Of a stretch of 64,000 nt of DNA, positions 1-8,093 are shown piece after piece. The DNA comes from Planctomycetaceae bacterium (GTDB lineage Bacteria > Planctomycetota > Planctomycetia > Pirellulales > Pirellulaceae). The stretch lies in the NCBI GenBank assembly GCA_007694185.1, contig RECD01000135.1, positions 124,001 to 188,000 of the forward strand, read 5' to 3'. Numbering within the stretch: the first letter of the stretch is position 1; every line of letters begins with the position of its first letter. The notes beneath the pieces were generated by a model that was given only the letters and a program-made list of their open reading frames with translations, did no database searches and was not told the origin of the DNA. Made by a program: the position numbers and the translations under genes.

Positions 1-1
1 A

Positions 2-1831
2 CGATTGGTCGAACGACGCAAACTGATCGGCCGCGGGGATCTCGAGCGTTCCGGAGAAACGCTGGTCGATATGGCCGTCGCCGATCATCGCATCGGACTA
101 GGCGGCCGCTACCTGCTGGCCTTCCGCAAACGCCGCCAAGAATCGATGCTCCCTTGGAACCGCTTGAAAGTCGGTTCGCCTGTGGTGGTTGCGGACCAGA
201 ACGACGAACGAGACTCGGGCCTGGCAGGGGTGATCAGCCGCCGAACCAGCCATCAGATCGAGGTGGCCTTGCAAGCCTGGCCGGAGGGCGAGCGGTTCCG
301 GATCGATCTGTCCCCAGACGAAACGACCCGCCGCCGTCAGCGAACGGCGATCGCCCAAGCTCGTGAACTCCGCGGCTCACAACTCCGATTGCGTGAACGG
401 CTGCTCGGTCTGGAGCCCCCTCGGTTCTCCGAAAAGATCCCGGCCACTCGTTTTTTTGCCGAACTCAACCCGCCCCAACAAGAGGCGGTTCGATTCGCAC
501 TCTCGGCGAAGGATTTCGCGATCATTCACGGACCGCCGGGAACCGGCAAAACGACGACGCTGGCCGAGATGGTCTATCAAGTCGCTCGCACCGGGGAACG
601 GATCCTGGCCTGTGCCTCCAGCAACACCGCAGTCGATAATCTGCTAGAAAAACTGATCCCCAGCACCCCCGGCGTCGTCCGCGTCGGCCATCCGGCTCGC
701 GTCTTCGAATCCTTGCGCGAACACACGCTGGACGAACTCGTTCGCACCCACCCGAGCTCCCGTATCGCAGAGGATTTGATGCGTCAAGCGGAGTCGCTGG
801 TTCGGGCAGCCTCCAAACCCGGACGATCCGGCGAAGCGTGGCGGCGAGCCGGCCAACAGCGCGGCGAAGCTCGGGCCCTACAGAACCAAGCCCGCTCGCT
901 GGAACGCCAGGCGATCCGCTACGTGCTCGATTCCGCCCAAGTCATTTGCACCACGACGACCATCGACGAAGAACTTTTGGAAGGACTCGATTTTGATCTC
1001 GTCGTGATCGACGAAGCCTGTCAAGCGACCGAGGCGAGCGTCTGGCAAGCGGTGCTGCGGGCAGGTCGCCTGGTGCTCGCGGGCGATCACTTTCAACTCC
1101 CCCCCACGGTGCTGTCCGAGGTCGCGACCCGCGAAGGGATGAACCACAGCCTGATGCAACGGCTGGTCGAACGCTTCGGAACCGAGGTCTACCGACGGCT
1201 CACCGTCCAGTACCGCATGAACGAGGAGATCATGCGATTCTCTTCAGACCAGTTTTATGACTCGTCGCTGGTCGCCGATCTGTCGGTGAAAAGTCACCTG
1301 TTGAGCGACCTACCCGCGGTCGCCGCCTGCCAACGGACCACCACGGCCACCACCTTCATCGATACCGCCGGGGCCGGCTACGACGAGGAACTGGAACCGG
1401 ACGGGCTGAGCAAGCGAAACCCCCGCGAAGCCAACGTGGTGCTCTCTCTGGTACAGCGATTGACGGAAGCAGGGGTCGCACCCTCCCAAATCGGCATCAT
1501 CGCGCCCTACGCCGCCCAAGTCCGCCTGCTCCGCAATCGACTCGACCTGGAAGGCCTGGAAGTCGATACCGTCGACGGGTTTCAAGGCCGAGAGAAGGAA
1601 GCGATCATCGTGACGCTCGTTCGCAGCAACGAACGAGGAGAGATCGGCTTCCTGAGCGACATCCGCCGCACGAATGTCGCGCTGACCAGGGCCCGACGTT
1701 GCCTGATCGTGATCGGCGACAGCGCCACCCTGGGCCGGCATCCGTTTTACGCCGAAATGCTCGAATACTTCGAGTCGGTCGACGGATACCGAACCGTGTG
1801 GGACGAATCGCTCTGGCAAACGGGCGAATGA
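2..1831 (+). CDS. Superfamily 1 helicase, IGHMBP2/UPF1-like (5' end cut by window)
   Basis: ATP-dependent nucleic-acid helicase of superfamily 1, closest in layout to the IGHMBP2/UPF1/DNA2 group. About 608 residues are visible. The reading frame is open to the window edge and the first available codon is only a TTG at base 5, so the true N-terminus probably lies upstream. Counting from that TTG, a Q-motif-like LNPPQQEAV sits near 154-162, Walker A GPPGTGKTTT near 176-185, the Walker B box as DEACQATEAS near 336, motif III as LAGDHFQLPP, motif V as GFQGRE near 525 and motif VI with ALTRAR near 561. The 170 residues before the ATPase core match the beta-barrel region of this family. The substrate (DNA or RNA) cannot be decided from sequence. 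It converges on the small basic protein gene with 14 bases between stops. Family assignment is firm, cellular role unknown. Confidence 0.9.
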   Translation, partial: RLVERRKLIGRGDLERSGETLVDMAVADHRIGLGGRYLLAFRKRRQESMLPWNRLKVGSPVVVADQNDERDSGLAGVISRRTSHQIEVALQAWPEGERFRIDLSPDETTRRRQRTAIAQARELRGSQLRLRERLLGLEPPRFSEKIPATRFFAELNPPQQEAVRFALSAKDFAIIHGPPGTGKTTTLAEMVYQVARTGERILACASSNTAVDNLLEKLIPSTPGVVRVGHPARVFESLREHTLDELVRTHPSSRIAEDLMRQAESLVRAASKPGRSGEAWRRAGQQRGEARALQNQARSLERQAIRYVLDSAQVICTTTTIDEELLEGLDFDLVVIDEACQATEASVWQAVLRAGRLVLAGDHFQLPPTVLSEVATREGMNHSLMQRLVERFGTEVYRRLTVQYRMNEEIMRFSSDQFYDSSLVADLSVKSHLLSDLPAVAACQRTTTATTFIDTAGAGYDEELEPDGLSKRNPREANVVLSLVQRLTEAGVAPSQIGIIAPYAAQVRLLRNRLDLEGLEVDTVDGFQGREKEAIIVTLVRSNERGEIGFLSDIRRTNVALTRARRCLIVIGDSATLGRHPFYAEMLEYFESVDGYRTVWDESLWQTGE

Positions 1832-1845
1832 AGTAGCCGCAAAGA

Positions 1846-2070
1846 CTACTTCTTCTTCTTGCCCTTCTTGTCGTCGGTCTCTTCCTTCTTGACCTTCTTT
1901 TTCTTCTTCAAAGAAACTTTCAGGACACGGACCTTCGGCATGCCGACGACGCTCATCTCGTCGTCCCAGCGGTCGAGTTCCTTCAGCCGAGTGATCCGCT
2001 CAGCACGGGTCAACACATTGCGTGACTTGATGGCCCCGGCTTGCACCTTGAGGCTACGATCCATGGTCAT
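1846..2070 (-). CDS. PVC-type small basic protein with long Lys-rich tail
   Basis: A 74-residue, strongly basic protein. The N-terminal 50 residues carry the pattern SLK..A....RNVLTRAERI..L...DRW....SV.GMPKVRVLK, which I recognise as the small basic protein family (TIGR04137) conserved across Planctomycetes, Verrucomicrobia and Chlamydiae and proposed to bind nucleic acid or ribosomes. The C-terminal 22 residues are almost all Lys with a few acidic residues (KKKKKVKKEE..., ending KKGKKKK). I do not know how much of this tail is common in the family. ATG at 2070 is chosen because GGAG lies 11 bases upstream; a second ATG two codons later is also possible. No signal peptide, so cytoplasmic. It is transcribed alone, divergent from the methyltransferase gene. 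Molecular function remains unproven in the family. Confidence 0.85.
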   Translation of the reverse strand: MTMDRSLKVQAGAIKSRNVLTRAERITRLKELDRWDDEMSVVGMPKVRVLKVSLKKKKKVKKEETDDKKGKKKK

Positions 2071-2294
2071 GGTGAGTACGGCTCCAGCTAGGCCACGAAA
2101 ATCGCGTGGATGGTGATTCAGGATCGGTGATTTGACACCGATTTTCGATGTTTTTGTTCGTTCCGAGAGGGTTGACCCACAGCGGCGGCCTTAGAAGATA
2201 GGCTTTTCCGCCGCCGGGGACAACGGGTTTCATCGGTCGAGCGACCGTTTTTCGACCAGTCCCATGTTTTTTCTGGTTCCCGCGCCGAGGTCCA

Positions 2295-3758
2295 GTGACT
2301 TCCGATTTGCCCCTCGCTGCCCCCGCGCGAACACCTGATCGGCCGCACCTTTCCGCGGCTTGGCTGATCGGCCATCAGGCAACGCTCGCCGATTTGGCGA
2401 AGGACGGAATCAACGCCCCGAAACTGAAACGCCTTCGAGAGCATTTTGGGGAAAAGACAGCGACCACATTGGCCGAGATCTCTTCCCAACACGCTCGTGC
2501 CCGACTCAAGTTCGGTCCCGGCGATTGGATGACCACCGCCAAGTCGGTCGCCCAGGCAACCGAACGACACGTCGCCCGATACAAGGCCGGACTGTTCGGC
2601 TCTCAAGCCGTGTTCGATCTGTGTGGCGGCGTTGGGGGGGACGCGATGGAGCTGGCGCGGCGAGGACCGGTGATTTCGATCGACGCCGATCCCCAAATTT
2701 CCGCGTTGGCCACCGCCAACCTGTTGCTGGACCGGATCGCTTGGCTTCACGAAACGGCCGCCGCGACGCCTGCTGACAGCACTGACCCGAGCCCCCCGTT
2801 CACCCCACCCCAAGTGGCGGTGGTGACGGCCGACGTCACTCGCTACCCGATTCCGGCTGGGGTCGCCGTCCACATCGACCCCGACCGACGGCCCGAAGAA
2901 AGCCGCAATCCCGCCACTCCCTCGTGCCGACCTGCGGCCGAATCGGTCCGCGTGGTCGCTCCCGAGCGATACCAACCCAGCCTCGGCGAAGTCCGGCAAC
3001 TGCTGGAAAACCGCCCCGCTTGGATCGTCAAGCTCGCCCCGGCGGCCGACTTGGAGACCGCCCCGGATGCGAACGCGTGGCTGAGCACCAGCCACCGCCA
3101 GTGGATCAGCTTCGATGGCAGCGTTCGCGAACAATGCCTGCTGGGCGGCAGCACCCAAACGCTCGCCGGTGTGACGGCGGGCGGGCGTTCGGCGGTCCGC
3201 TTGGGGCGTGAGGGCATTCGTTATCGATTCGTGATCGACGCGGCGACCGCGGCGGATTTGCCCGCCCTGGACCGATCGGTCGCGATCGCGGCGGCTCCGG
3301 GCAACTTCATTTTTGATCCCGATCCGGCGATCCGAGCCGCCGGCTTGTCAGCTTGCTTCGCCACCCGCCATGGCTGGGCCTGCTTGGGTGGCCCAGCGGG
3401 ATTTCTGTGCGGGGACGAATTGCCGATGCAAACGGGCTGGGGGCAGGCCTTCCGAACGCTGTGGAGCGGCCCGGCGGACCTCCGCCGCATCCGAAAGTTC
3501 CTCCGCTCAGACCAACTCGAGATCGGCACCGTCAAAGTTCGCGGCACATCCCACGACCCGTCGACGCTCCTCCGACAGTTGCGCTCGAAACGGGCCTCCC
3601 AAAAAGTGCGGACGGCGAATTCAGGCCCTCCCCGCGCCGACGCCACGCTCGGCGAGCAACGGCGCCACGAGCACGATCTGACGCTGCTGCTGGGCCGGCA
3701 CTCCCAAGGTGTGTACGCCGTGATCGGCCAACCCGTCCCGGGGCCGGAATCGCGATGA
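2295..3758 (+). CDS. Class I SAM-dependent methyltransferase with THUMP-like C-terminal domain
   Basis: Predicted S-adenosylmethionine-dependent methyltransferase of 487 residues. The SAM-binding loop reads DLCGGVGGDAMELA near residue 108, followed by the ribose-binding acidic strand ISIDADPQ. A second conserved block HIDPDRRPEESR lies near 195, and RYQPSLGEV marks the region shared by this family. The C-terminal 80 residues (IGTVKVRG ... LLRQLRSK) resemble the THUMP-like domain found after this catalytic core, which suggests RNA binding. The substrate is unknown; RNA is a family-based guess. The start is a GTG with GAGG five bases upstream, better supported than any internal ATG. It ends 16 bases from the convergent htrA gene. 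Confidence 0.8.
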   Translation: MTSDLPLAAPARTPDRPHLSAAWLIGHQATLADLAKDGINAPKLKRLREHFGEKTATTLAEISSQHARARLKFGPGDWMTTAKSVAQATERHVARYKAGLFGSQAVFDLCGGVGGDAMELARRGPVISIDADPQISALATANLLLDRIAWLHETAAATPADSTDPSPPFTPPQVAVVTADVTRYPIPAGVAVHIDPDRRPEESRNPATPSCRPAAESVRVVAPERYQPSLGEVRQLLENRPAWIVKLAPAADLETAPDANAWLSTSHRQWISFDGSVREQCLLGGSTQTLAGVTAGGRSAVRLGREGIRYRFVIDAATAADLPALDRSVAIAAAPGNFIFDPDPAIRAAGLSACFATRHGWACLGGPAGFLCGDELPMQTGWGQAFRTLWSGPADLRRIRKFLRSDQLEIGTVKVRGTSHDPSTLLRQLRSKRASQKVRTANSGPPRADATLGEQRRHEHDLTLLLGRHSQGVYAVIGQPVPGPESR

Positions 3759-3774
3759 CGCCTGTCGGCCATGA

Positions 3775-4980
3775 TCAGGACGCGGGCGGCGCTTCCTCTG
3801 TCAGCCGGATCGGCACGCGGAGGGTGTCGTCGCCCCGCCGGAGCGTCACGATCACGCTGTCACCGGCCCGCCGACTTTCGATCGTTGAGAGCAGATCGTC
3901 GACGCTCTTGATCCGCTCCCCGTCGATTTCGGTCAACACGTCCGCGGTGGAATAGTCGGTACGAACCAAATCACCCAAGACGACCCGGTAGCGTACGATC
4001 CGAACGCCACGCAGCCCCGCAAGTTCCGCCGGCCCGCCCGGTTCCAGGCTGACGATCAGCAAGCCGCGGGAGGTTTCCGCGATCGATTCGATCCCGATAC
4101 TCGGTCGGCGAACCTTGCCGTATCGAATCAATTGGGGCACAACCCGCAGGATCGTGGCGGAGGGAATCGCAAAGCCGATCCCGCTGTTCTCCCCCACCCG
4201 ACTGGCGATCGCGGTATTCATCCCGATCAACTCCCCGCGGCTGTTCAACAGCGGCCCCCCCGAGTTGCCCCGGTTCAAGGCGGCGTCTATCTGAATGATC
4301 GATCGCATGGTCCGTTTGGACAAACTGGGAATGGTTCGGTTGACGCTGCTGACGATCCCCGAGGTCATCGTCTGCTCCAATCCCAGCGGACTCCCCATCG
4401 CGAAGACCCGCTGCCCAACCCGCAAACGTTCGCTCTTGCCTGGACGGACCGCAAACAGCGATTCTTCCGCCGGGTCAATTTTTAGGATCGCGATATCGTT
4501 GGAAATATCGTTGCCGACTAATTTGGCTTCAAATTGCTTGCCGTCGTGCAGGGTGACGACCAACTGCGAGGCACCCTTGATCACGTGGTAGTTGGTCAGG
4601 ATGTGCCCCTCTTGATCCCATACCGAACCGCTGCCACTCCCCTCGCTGGACACGACGCGACCGATCAAGGACGTGCTGTCACCACGGGTTTCGATATGCA
4701 CGACGCTGCGATGGCAGTTTTCGTAAACCGCGACGTTGATACGCTCCTCAGGTGTCAGCTCGACCAGATCCTCAGCGCCGGTGAGCGAACTCGACATCGA
4801 ACTCAACCCAGTCGGCGGGTCGAACGACTGAGCCCGAACGGCAGGCAAGGGACGCCCCTGCAATGCGGCGACCATCATTACGAATAAAACCAAACGCCAG
4901 CCGAATTCAAACCCGATCCGAAGCTGTCGCCGGGCGATGCCCAGATCGGCCGTCGTCCCTGATCTCGTGTCCGCTCCCAT
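3775..4980 (-). CDS. htrA: HtrA/DegP-type serine protease with one PDZ domain
   Basis: Envelope quality-control serine endoprotease of the S1C (trypsin-like) family, 401 residues from the chosen start. A single hydrophobic segment near residues 27-42 (WRLVLFVMMVAAL) then AVRAQS gives a signal peptide or anchor. The catalytic triad is visible: His in LTNYHVIKG (about 132), Asp in NDIAILKI (about 162) and Ser in RGNSGGPL (about 240). One PDZ domain follows (roughly 285-395), with the peptide-loop region and DVLTEIDGERIKSVDDLL. Only one PDZ makes it DegS-like in layout rather than DegP-like. The open frame begins 17 codons earlier, at 5031. I chose ATG 4980 because the shorter n-region fits a signal sequence. 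A promoter candidate lies just upstream. Confidence 0.9.
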   Translation of the reverse strand: MGADTRSGTTADLGIARRQLRIGFEFGWRLVLFVMMVAALQGRPLPAVRAQSFDPPTGLSSMSSSLTGAEDLVELTPEERINVAVYENCHRSVVHIETRGDSTSLIGRVVSSEGSGSGSVWDQEGHILTNYHVIKGASQLVVTLHDGKQFEAKLVGNDISNDIAILKIDPAEESLFAVRPGKSERLRVGQRVFAMGSPLGLEQTMTSGIVSSVNRTIPSLSKRTMRSIIQIDAALNRGNSGGPLLNSRGELIGMNTAIASRVGENSGIGFAIPSATILRVVPQLIRYGKVRRPSIGIESIAETSRGLLIVSLEPGGPAELAGLRGVRIVRYRVVLGDLVRTDYSTADVLTEIDGERIKSVDDLLSTIESRRAGDSVIVTLRRGDDTLRVPIRLTEEAPPAS

Positions 4981-5307
4981 GCGTCCTGAACCTTTCAAGC
5001 CCGTAACCTCCTGGTCGAGTCGCTCGGCCACTCGGTCGCACCGCCAATGAACTGGTCGGATTTCCCGCGATCGCGGCCGAGCTTCTCATAAACTCTCAAC
5101 GCCGCAGCAGGCAACCCGAATCCTCGTCCTTTGGAAGTCCCTTCCGAAGCCCATCAGGGGCCATCGGCCAGCCCCAGGGCCGGGCGATCGAAGCTCAACC
5201 TCGCGTCTCCCAACGAACGCCCCCATCGGCCAACTCCCGCCACCCGCCATCGACGATTTGCAAGGCAGGACCTCCAAGGGACACCGCGGCGCGACCGGCC
5301 GCAGAAC
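4981..5307. other. Intergenic spacer between gdhA and htrA
   Basis: A 327-base gap between two minus-strand genes. I find no convincing coding frame in it; short open frames of 60-75 codons on both strands have arginine/proline-rich shadow composition. It holds one promoter candidate for htrA (5085-5114). No terminator-like hairpin with a T-tract is visible after gdhA. Confidence 0.6.
5085..5114 (-). promoter_or_regulatory. Candidate sigma70-type promoter of htrA
   Basis: Read on the minus strand, TTGCCT (5109-5114) and TATGAG (5085-5090) are separated by 18 bases and lie about 105 bases ahead of the htrA ATG. Each hexamer matches the sigma70 consensus at four of six positions. Planctomycete promoters are poorly defined, so this is a weak prediction. 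Confidence 0.3.
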
Positions 5308-6549
5308 TCAGGACCATCCGGCCAGTTCCGCAGCCCGGCGAACCCGCGTGATAGCTAGCGTGTAGGCCGCAGCTCGCAGGGAAAGTTTCTGCTGCTGAGA
5401 CAACTGCCAGACCTGTTCGAAAGCGTCACTCAAGGTCTTTTCGAGTTCCTGTCGCACCCGATCCAAGGTCCACCGGTAGTGCTGCCGATTCTGGACCCAC
5501 TCAAAGTAGCTCACCGTGACCCCGCCCGCGTTGGCCAAAATATCCGGCAGGATGGTGACCCCCCGCTCAGTCAATCGCTGATCCGCCAGTGGCAACAGCG
5601 GCTCATTGGCTGCCTCGATGATCACCGTCGCGGAAACCGCGTCGCAATTCTCACCATTGATCACATGCCCCAAGGCTGCGGGGATCAGGATGTCGATCTC
5701 CTCCAGCCACAACACAGATTCGGCCGGCATCACCTCGCATTTGTCGTACCCCTCCAGCGACCGACGCGGGTGGTTCAAGGTGTGCCGCAGCAAATCGGGA
5801 ATATTGAGCCCATCGGCGTCAAAATACGTACCGGAAACGTCAGCGACAGCAACGATCGGAAACTGAGCCTCATGCAGAAACTTGGCGGCATGAGACCCGA
5901 CATTGCCGAATCCCTGAATCGCCACCTTGGAATCACTTGCCTGACGACCGAGCCGCTTGATCAGCCTGGTGGTCAGCGTCCCCACCCCGCGGCCGGTCGC
6001 CTCTTCCCTACCCCGCGCGCCGTATTCCTCGACAGGCTTGCCGGTGATCACCGAAGGGTTGAAGCCGTGATACTTTTCCCATTGATTCCGGAACCAAGCC
6101 ATCACCCGGTGATCGGTCCCCATGTCCGGCGCCGGGATGTCCGTATCCGGACCGACGATGTCGTGGATCTGGTCGACGAATGCTCTGGTCAAACGTTCCA
6201 ATTCCCTCGTCGAAAGCGTTTTCGGGTCAACCCCGATCCCGCCCTTGGCACCGCCGTACGGAAGATCGACCACAGCCGTTTTCCACGTCATCAGACTGGC
6301 CAACGCCCGGACTTCGTCTAAATCGACATCGGGATGGTAACGCAGGCCCCCTTTCATCGGCCCGCGGCTCTTGTTGTGCTGCACCCGATATCCGACGTAG
6401 GTGGCCCACTCGCCGTTGTCGCGTTCAAAACTGACTTGGACCTGAAGCTCGCGAAGCGGCATCAACAACATTTCACGAACCGACGGCTCCAAATCCAATC
6501 GTTCGGCCGCCGCATCGAAGAAAACTCGGGTCGCATCAAACGCTTTCAT
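5308..6549 (-). CDS. gdhA: Glu/Leu/Phe/Val dehydrogenase (glutamate dehydrogenase)
   Basis: NAD(P)-dependent glutamate dehydrogenase family enzyme of 413 residues, interconverting glutamate and 2-oxoglutarate plus ammonia in the cytoplasm. The substrate-binding block KGGLRYHPDVD and the catalytic-lysine block PYGGAKGGI lie in the first 100 residues, then PAPDMGTD, then the Rossmann dinucleotide fold with VAIQGFGNVGSHAA near 215. The C-terminal NAGGVTVSYFEW block is also present. Length is normal for the hexameric short form. The frame runs 35 codons further upstream to 6654, but MKAFDATRVFF matches the normal family N-terminus, so ATG 6549 is used; no good Shine-Dalgarno sequence precedes either. 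Glutamate is the likely substrate, although leucine or phenylalanine activity cannot be excluded. It lies between a 2-hydroxyacid dehydrogenase and htrA on the same strand, with gaps too wide to assume an operon. Confidence 0.88.
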   Translation of the reverse strand: MKAFDATRVFFDAAAERLDLEPSVREMLLMPLRELQVQVSFERDNGEWATYVGYRVQHNKSRGPMKGGLRYHPDVDLDEVRALASLMTWKTAVVDLPYGGAKGGIGVDPKTLSTRELERLTRAFVDQIHDIVGPDTDIPAPDMGTDHRVMAWFRNQWEKYHGFNPSVITGKPVEEYGARGREEATGRGVGTLTTRLIKRLGRQASDSKVAIQGFGNVGSHAAKFLHEAQFPIVAVADVSGTYFDADGLNIPDLLRHTLNHPRRSLEGYDKCEVMPAESVLWLEEIDILIPAALGHVINGENCDAVSATVIIEAANEPLLPLADQRLTERGVTILPDILANAGGVTVSYFEWVQNRQHYRWTLDRVRQELEKTLSDAFEQVWQLSQQQKLSLRAAAYTLAITRVRRAAELAGWS

Positions 6550-6734
6550 GAAGCCGCCACTGAGAAGGTGAAAGGAAACGAACGACCGGCATCGTCTGCG
6601 GACATCCGGGGCCAACCCGACCGACCCGCTCGCCCGCGACTCGACCCGGGCCACAACGATGCCAATCCTCTAGGATAGCGAGTTCATCACTCGCACGGTC
6701 CTGGCGCCAACGAGCCGACTGGCCCGCGCCCTGA

Positions 6735-7706
6735 CTACTTCACGGCCGCTCGCAGCGGTTCGCCCCGCAAACCGAAGATCAAGTTGTCGACACAGATCTC
6801 CGCCATCGCGTCTCGGGCGGCGACCGTAGCGCTGCCGATATGAGGCAGGATCAGGCAATTGCCCAGACCGACCAGGGGGTGCTCCGGCGGCAACGGTTCG
6901 GGCTCCGTGACGTCCAACCCGGCTGCCATCGGTCGCCCTCGACGCAGCGCCGCCACCAACGCGTCCTGATCGATCACCGCCCCTCGCGAGGTGTTGACGA
7001 GCACCGCGGTCGGCTTCATCAGCCCCAATTGCGCCGCCCCGATCATCCCCCGCGTCTGTTCGCTCAGGTCAGTATGCACCGACACAAAGTCGCTTTCGGT
7101 TAGCAGGCGTTCCAGCGAAACTCGCTCCGCCGCCAGCGGGCTGCCGAGTTCCTTGTCGGTCCGGGAGACGTACAACACCTTCATCCCCCAACCACCCGCC
7201 AAGCGCCTGGCGACCGCCTGGCCGATCCGGCCCATTCCGATGATGCCCACAGTGCGGCCGACCAGATCACATCCCAACCAACCGGTCGGTTCCCACGTCA
7301 GCCACTCGCCAGCCCGAACCGAATCGGCTGCCGGGTGAATCTGCCGCGCGGCCGCCAGCAGGAGCGCCACGGCGATGTCTGCTGTCGCGTCGGTCAAAAC
7401 ATCAGGGGTGTTGCCGACCGCGATCCCACGCCGCGCCGCCTCCACCAAGTCGATGTTGTTAACACCGACCGCAAAATTGCTGACCACCTTCAGGCTAGGC
7501 CCCGCCGCTTCGAACACTTCCGCATCGATCCGGTCGGACAACAGCGACAGCAAACCGTGGCAACCGCGTACCGCGGCCAGCAACTCGTCCCGACCAGGCG
7601 GCAGTCGCTCCGGCCAGACGACACAATCGGCGAACGACTGCAACCGATCCAGCCCCGACGAAGGAATCCGCCTGGTTACAAAAACACGCGGCAATGTCGC
7701 ACTCAT
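6735..7706 (-). CDS. D-2-hydroxyacid dehydrogenase (glyoxylate/hydroxypyruvate reductase type)
   Basis: NAD(P)-dependent D-isomer-specific 2-hydroxyacid dehydrogenase of 323 residues, close in layout to glyoxylate reductase/D-glycerate dehydrogenase. The nucleotide-binding loop is GIIGMGRIGQAVA near residue 150. The catalytic Arg lies in NTSRGAVID, the Glu in DVTEPEPLP and the His in PHIGSATVAAR. The sequence around the substrate-binding Gly (FAVGVNNIDL) is typical. ATG 7706 is preceded by AGGTGATC, a good Shine-Dalgarno sequence, so the 22-codon upstream extension is rejected. No signal peptide. The exact substrate (glyoxylate, hydroxypyruvate or another 2-oxoacid) is not decided by sequence. 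Confidence 0.88.
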   Translation of the reverse strand: MSATLPRVFVTRRIPSSGLDRLQSFADCVVWPERLPPGRDELLAAVRGCHGLLSLLSDRIDAEVFEAAGPSLKVVSNFAVGVNNIDLVEAARRGIAVGNTPDVLTDATADIAVALLLAAARQIHPAADSVRAGEWLTWEPTGWLGCDLVGRTVGIIGMGRIGQAVARRLAGGWGMKVLYVSRTDKELGSPLAAERVSLERLLTESDFVSVHTDLSEQTRGMIGAAQLGLMKPTAVLVNTSRGAVIDQDALVAALRRGRPMAAGLDVTEPEPLPPEHPLVGLGNCLILPHIGSATVAARDAMAEICVDNLIFGLRGEPLRAAVK

Positions 7707-7892
7707 GATCACCTGCAATGAAAAAACCTTGAAAATGCAGGGCTCGTCGGCCGAACCTCCCGCCGTGGTCACCCCAGCCAGGCCTGGAGAGGCTGGCCGC
7801 CAGACGCTATGCTTGTCAAGCGGTGGAAACGGGCAGTTGATCGCGTGAACCGCGTTTCAGCAAATCGATTCAGGAAATCGTTCGAGCGAATC

Positions 7893-7979
7893 GGATGGGT
7901 GGCCGAGTGGTCGAAGGCACCGGTCTTGAAAACCGGCGTACTCGCAAGGGTACCGTGGGTTCGAATCCCACCCCATCCG
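7893..7979 (+). tRNA. tRNA-Ser (anticodon TGA)
   Basis: An 87-base tRNA with acceptor GGATGGG (7893-7899) pairing with CCCATCC (7972-7978), discriminator G at 7979, D-arm GGCCGAGTGG and anticodon arm CCGGTCT-TGA-AAACCGG. A long variable arm carries a GTAC...GTAC stem, and the T-arm is GTGGGTTCGAATCCCAC. The class II variable arm and anticodon TGA identify serine (UCA family). CCA is not encoded. Confidence 0.96.
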
Positions 7980-8093
7980 CTTCAAGCTACGGCTATCCAC
8001 CGGGGAATCGCCCTGCCCTGACCCGGGCTGCGATGCGCCGCCGGCGCTGACCCACCCGGCCGAACGGCTGGCGACAACACGGCGCGATCGGAC

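Noticed and set aside
2118-3158. 346-codon minus-strand open frame over the methyltransferase
   Set aside because: No motif and shadow-like composition; the plus frame has the SAM-binding loop.
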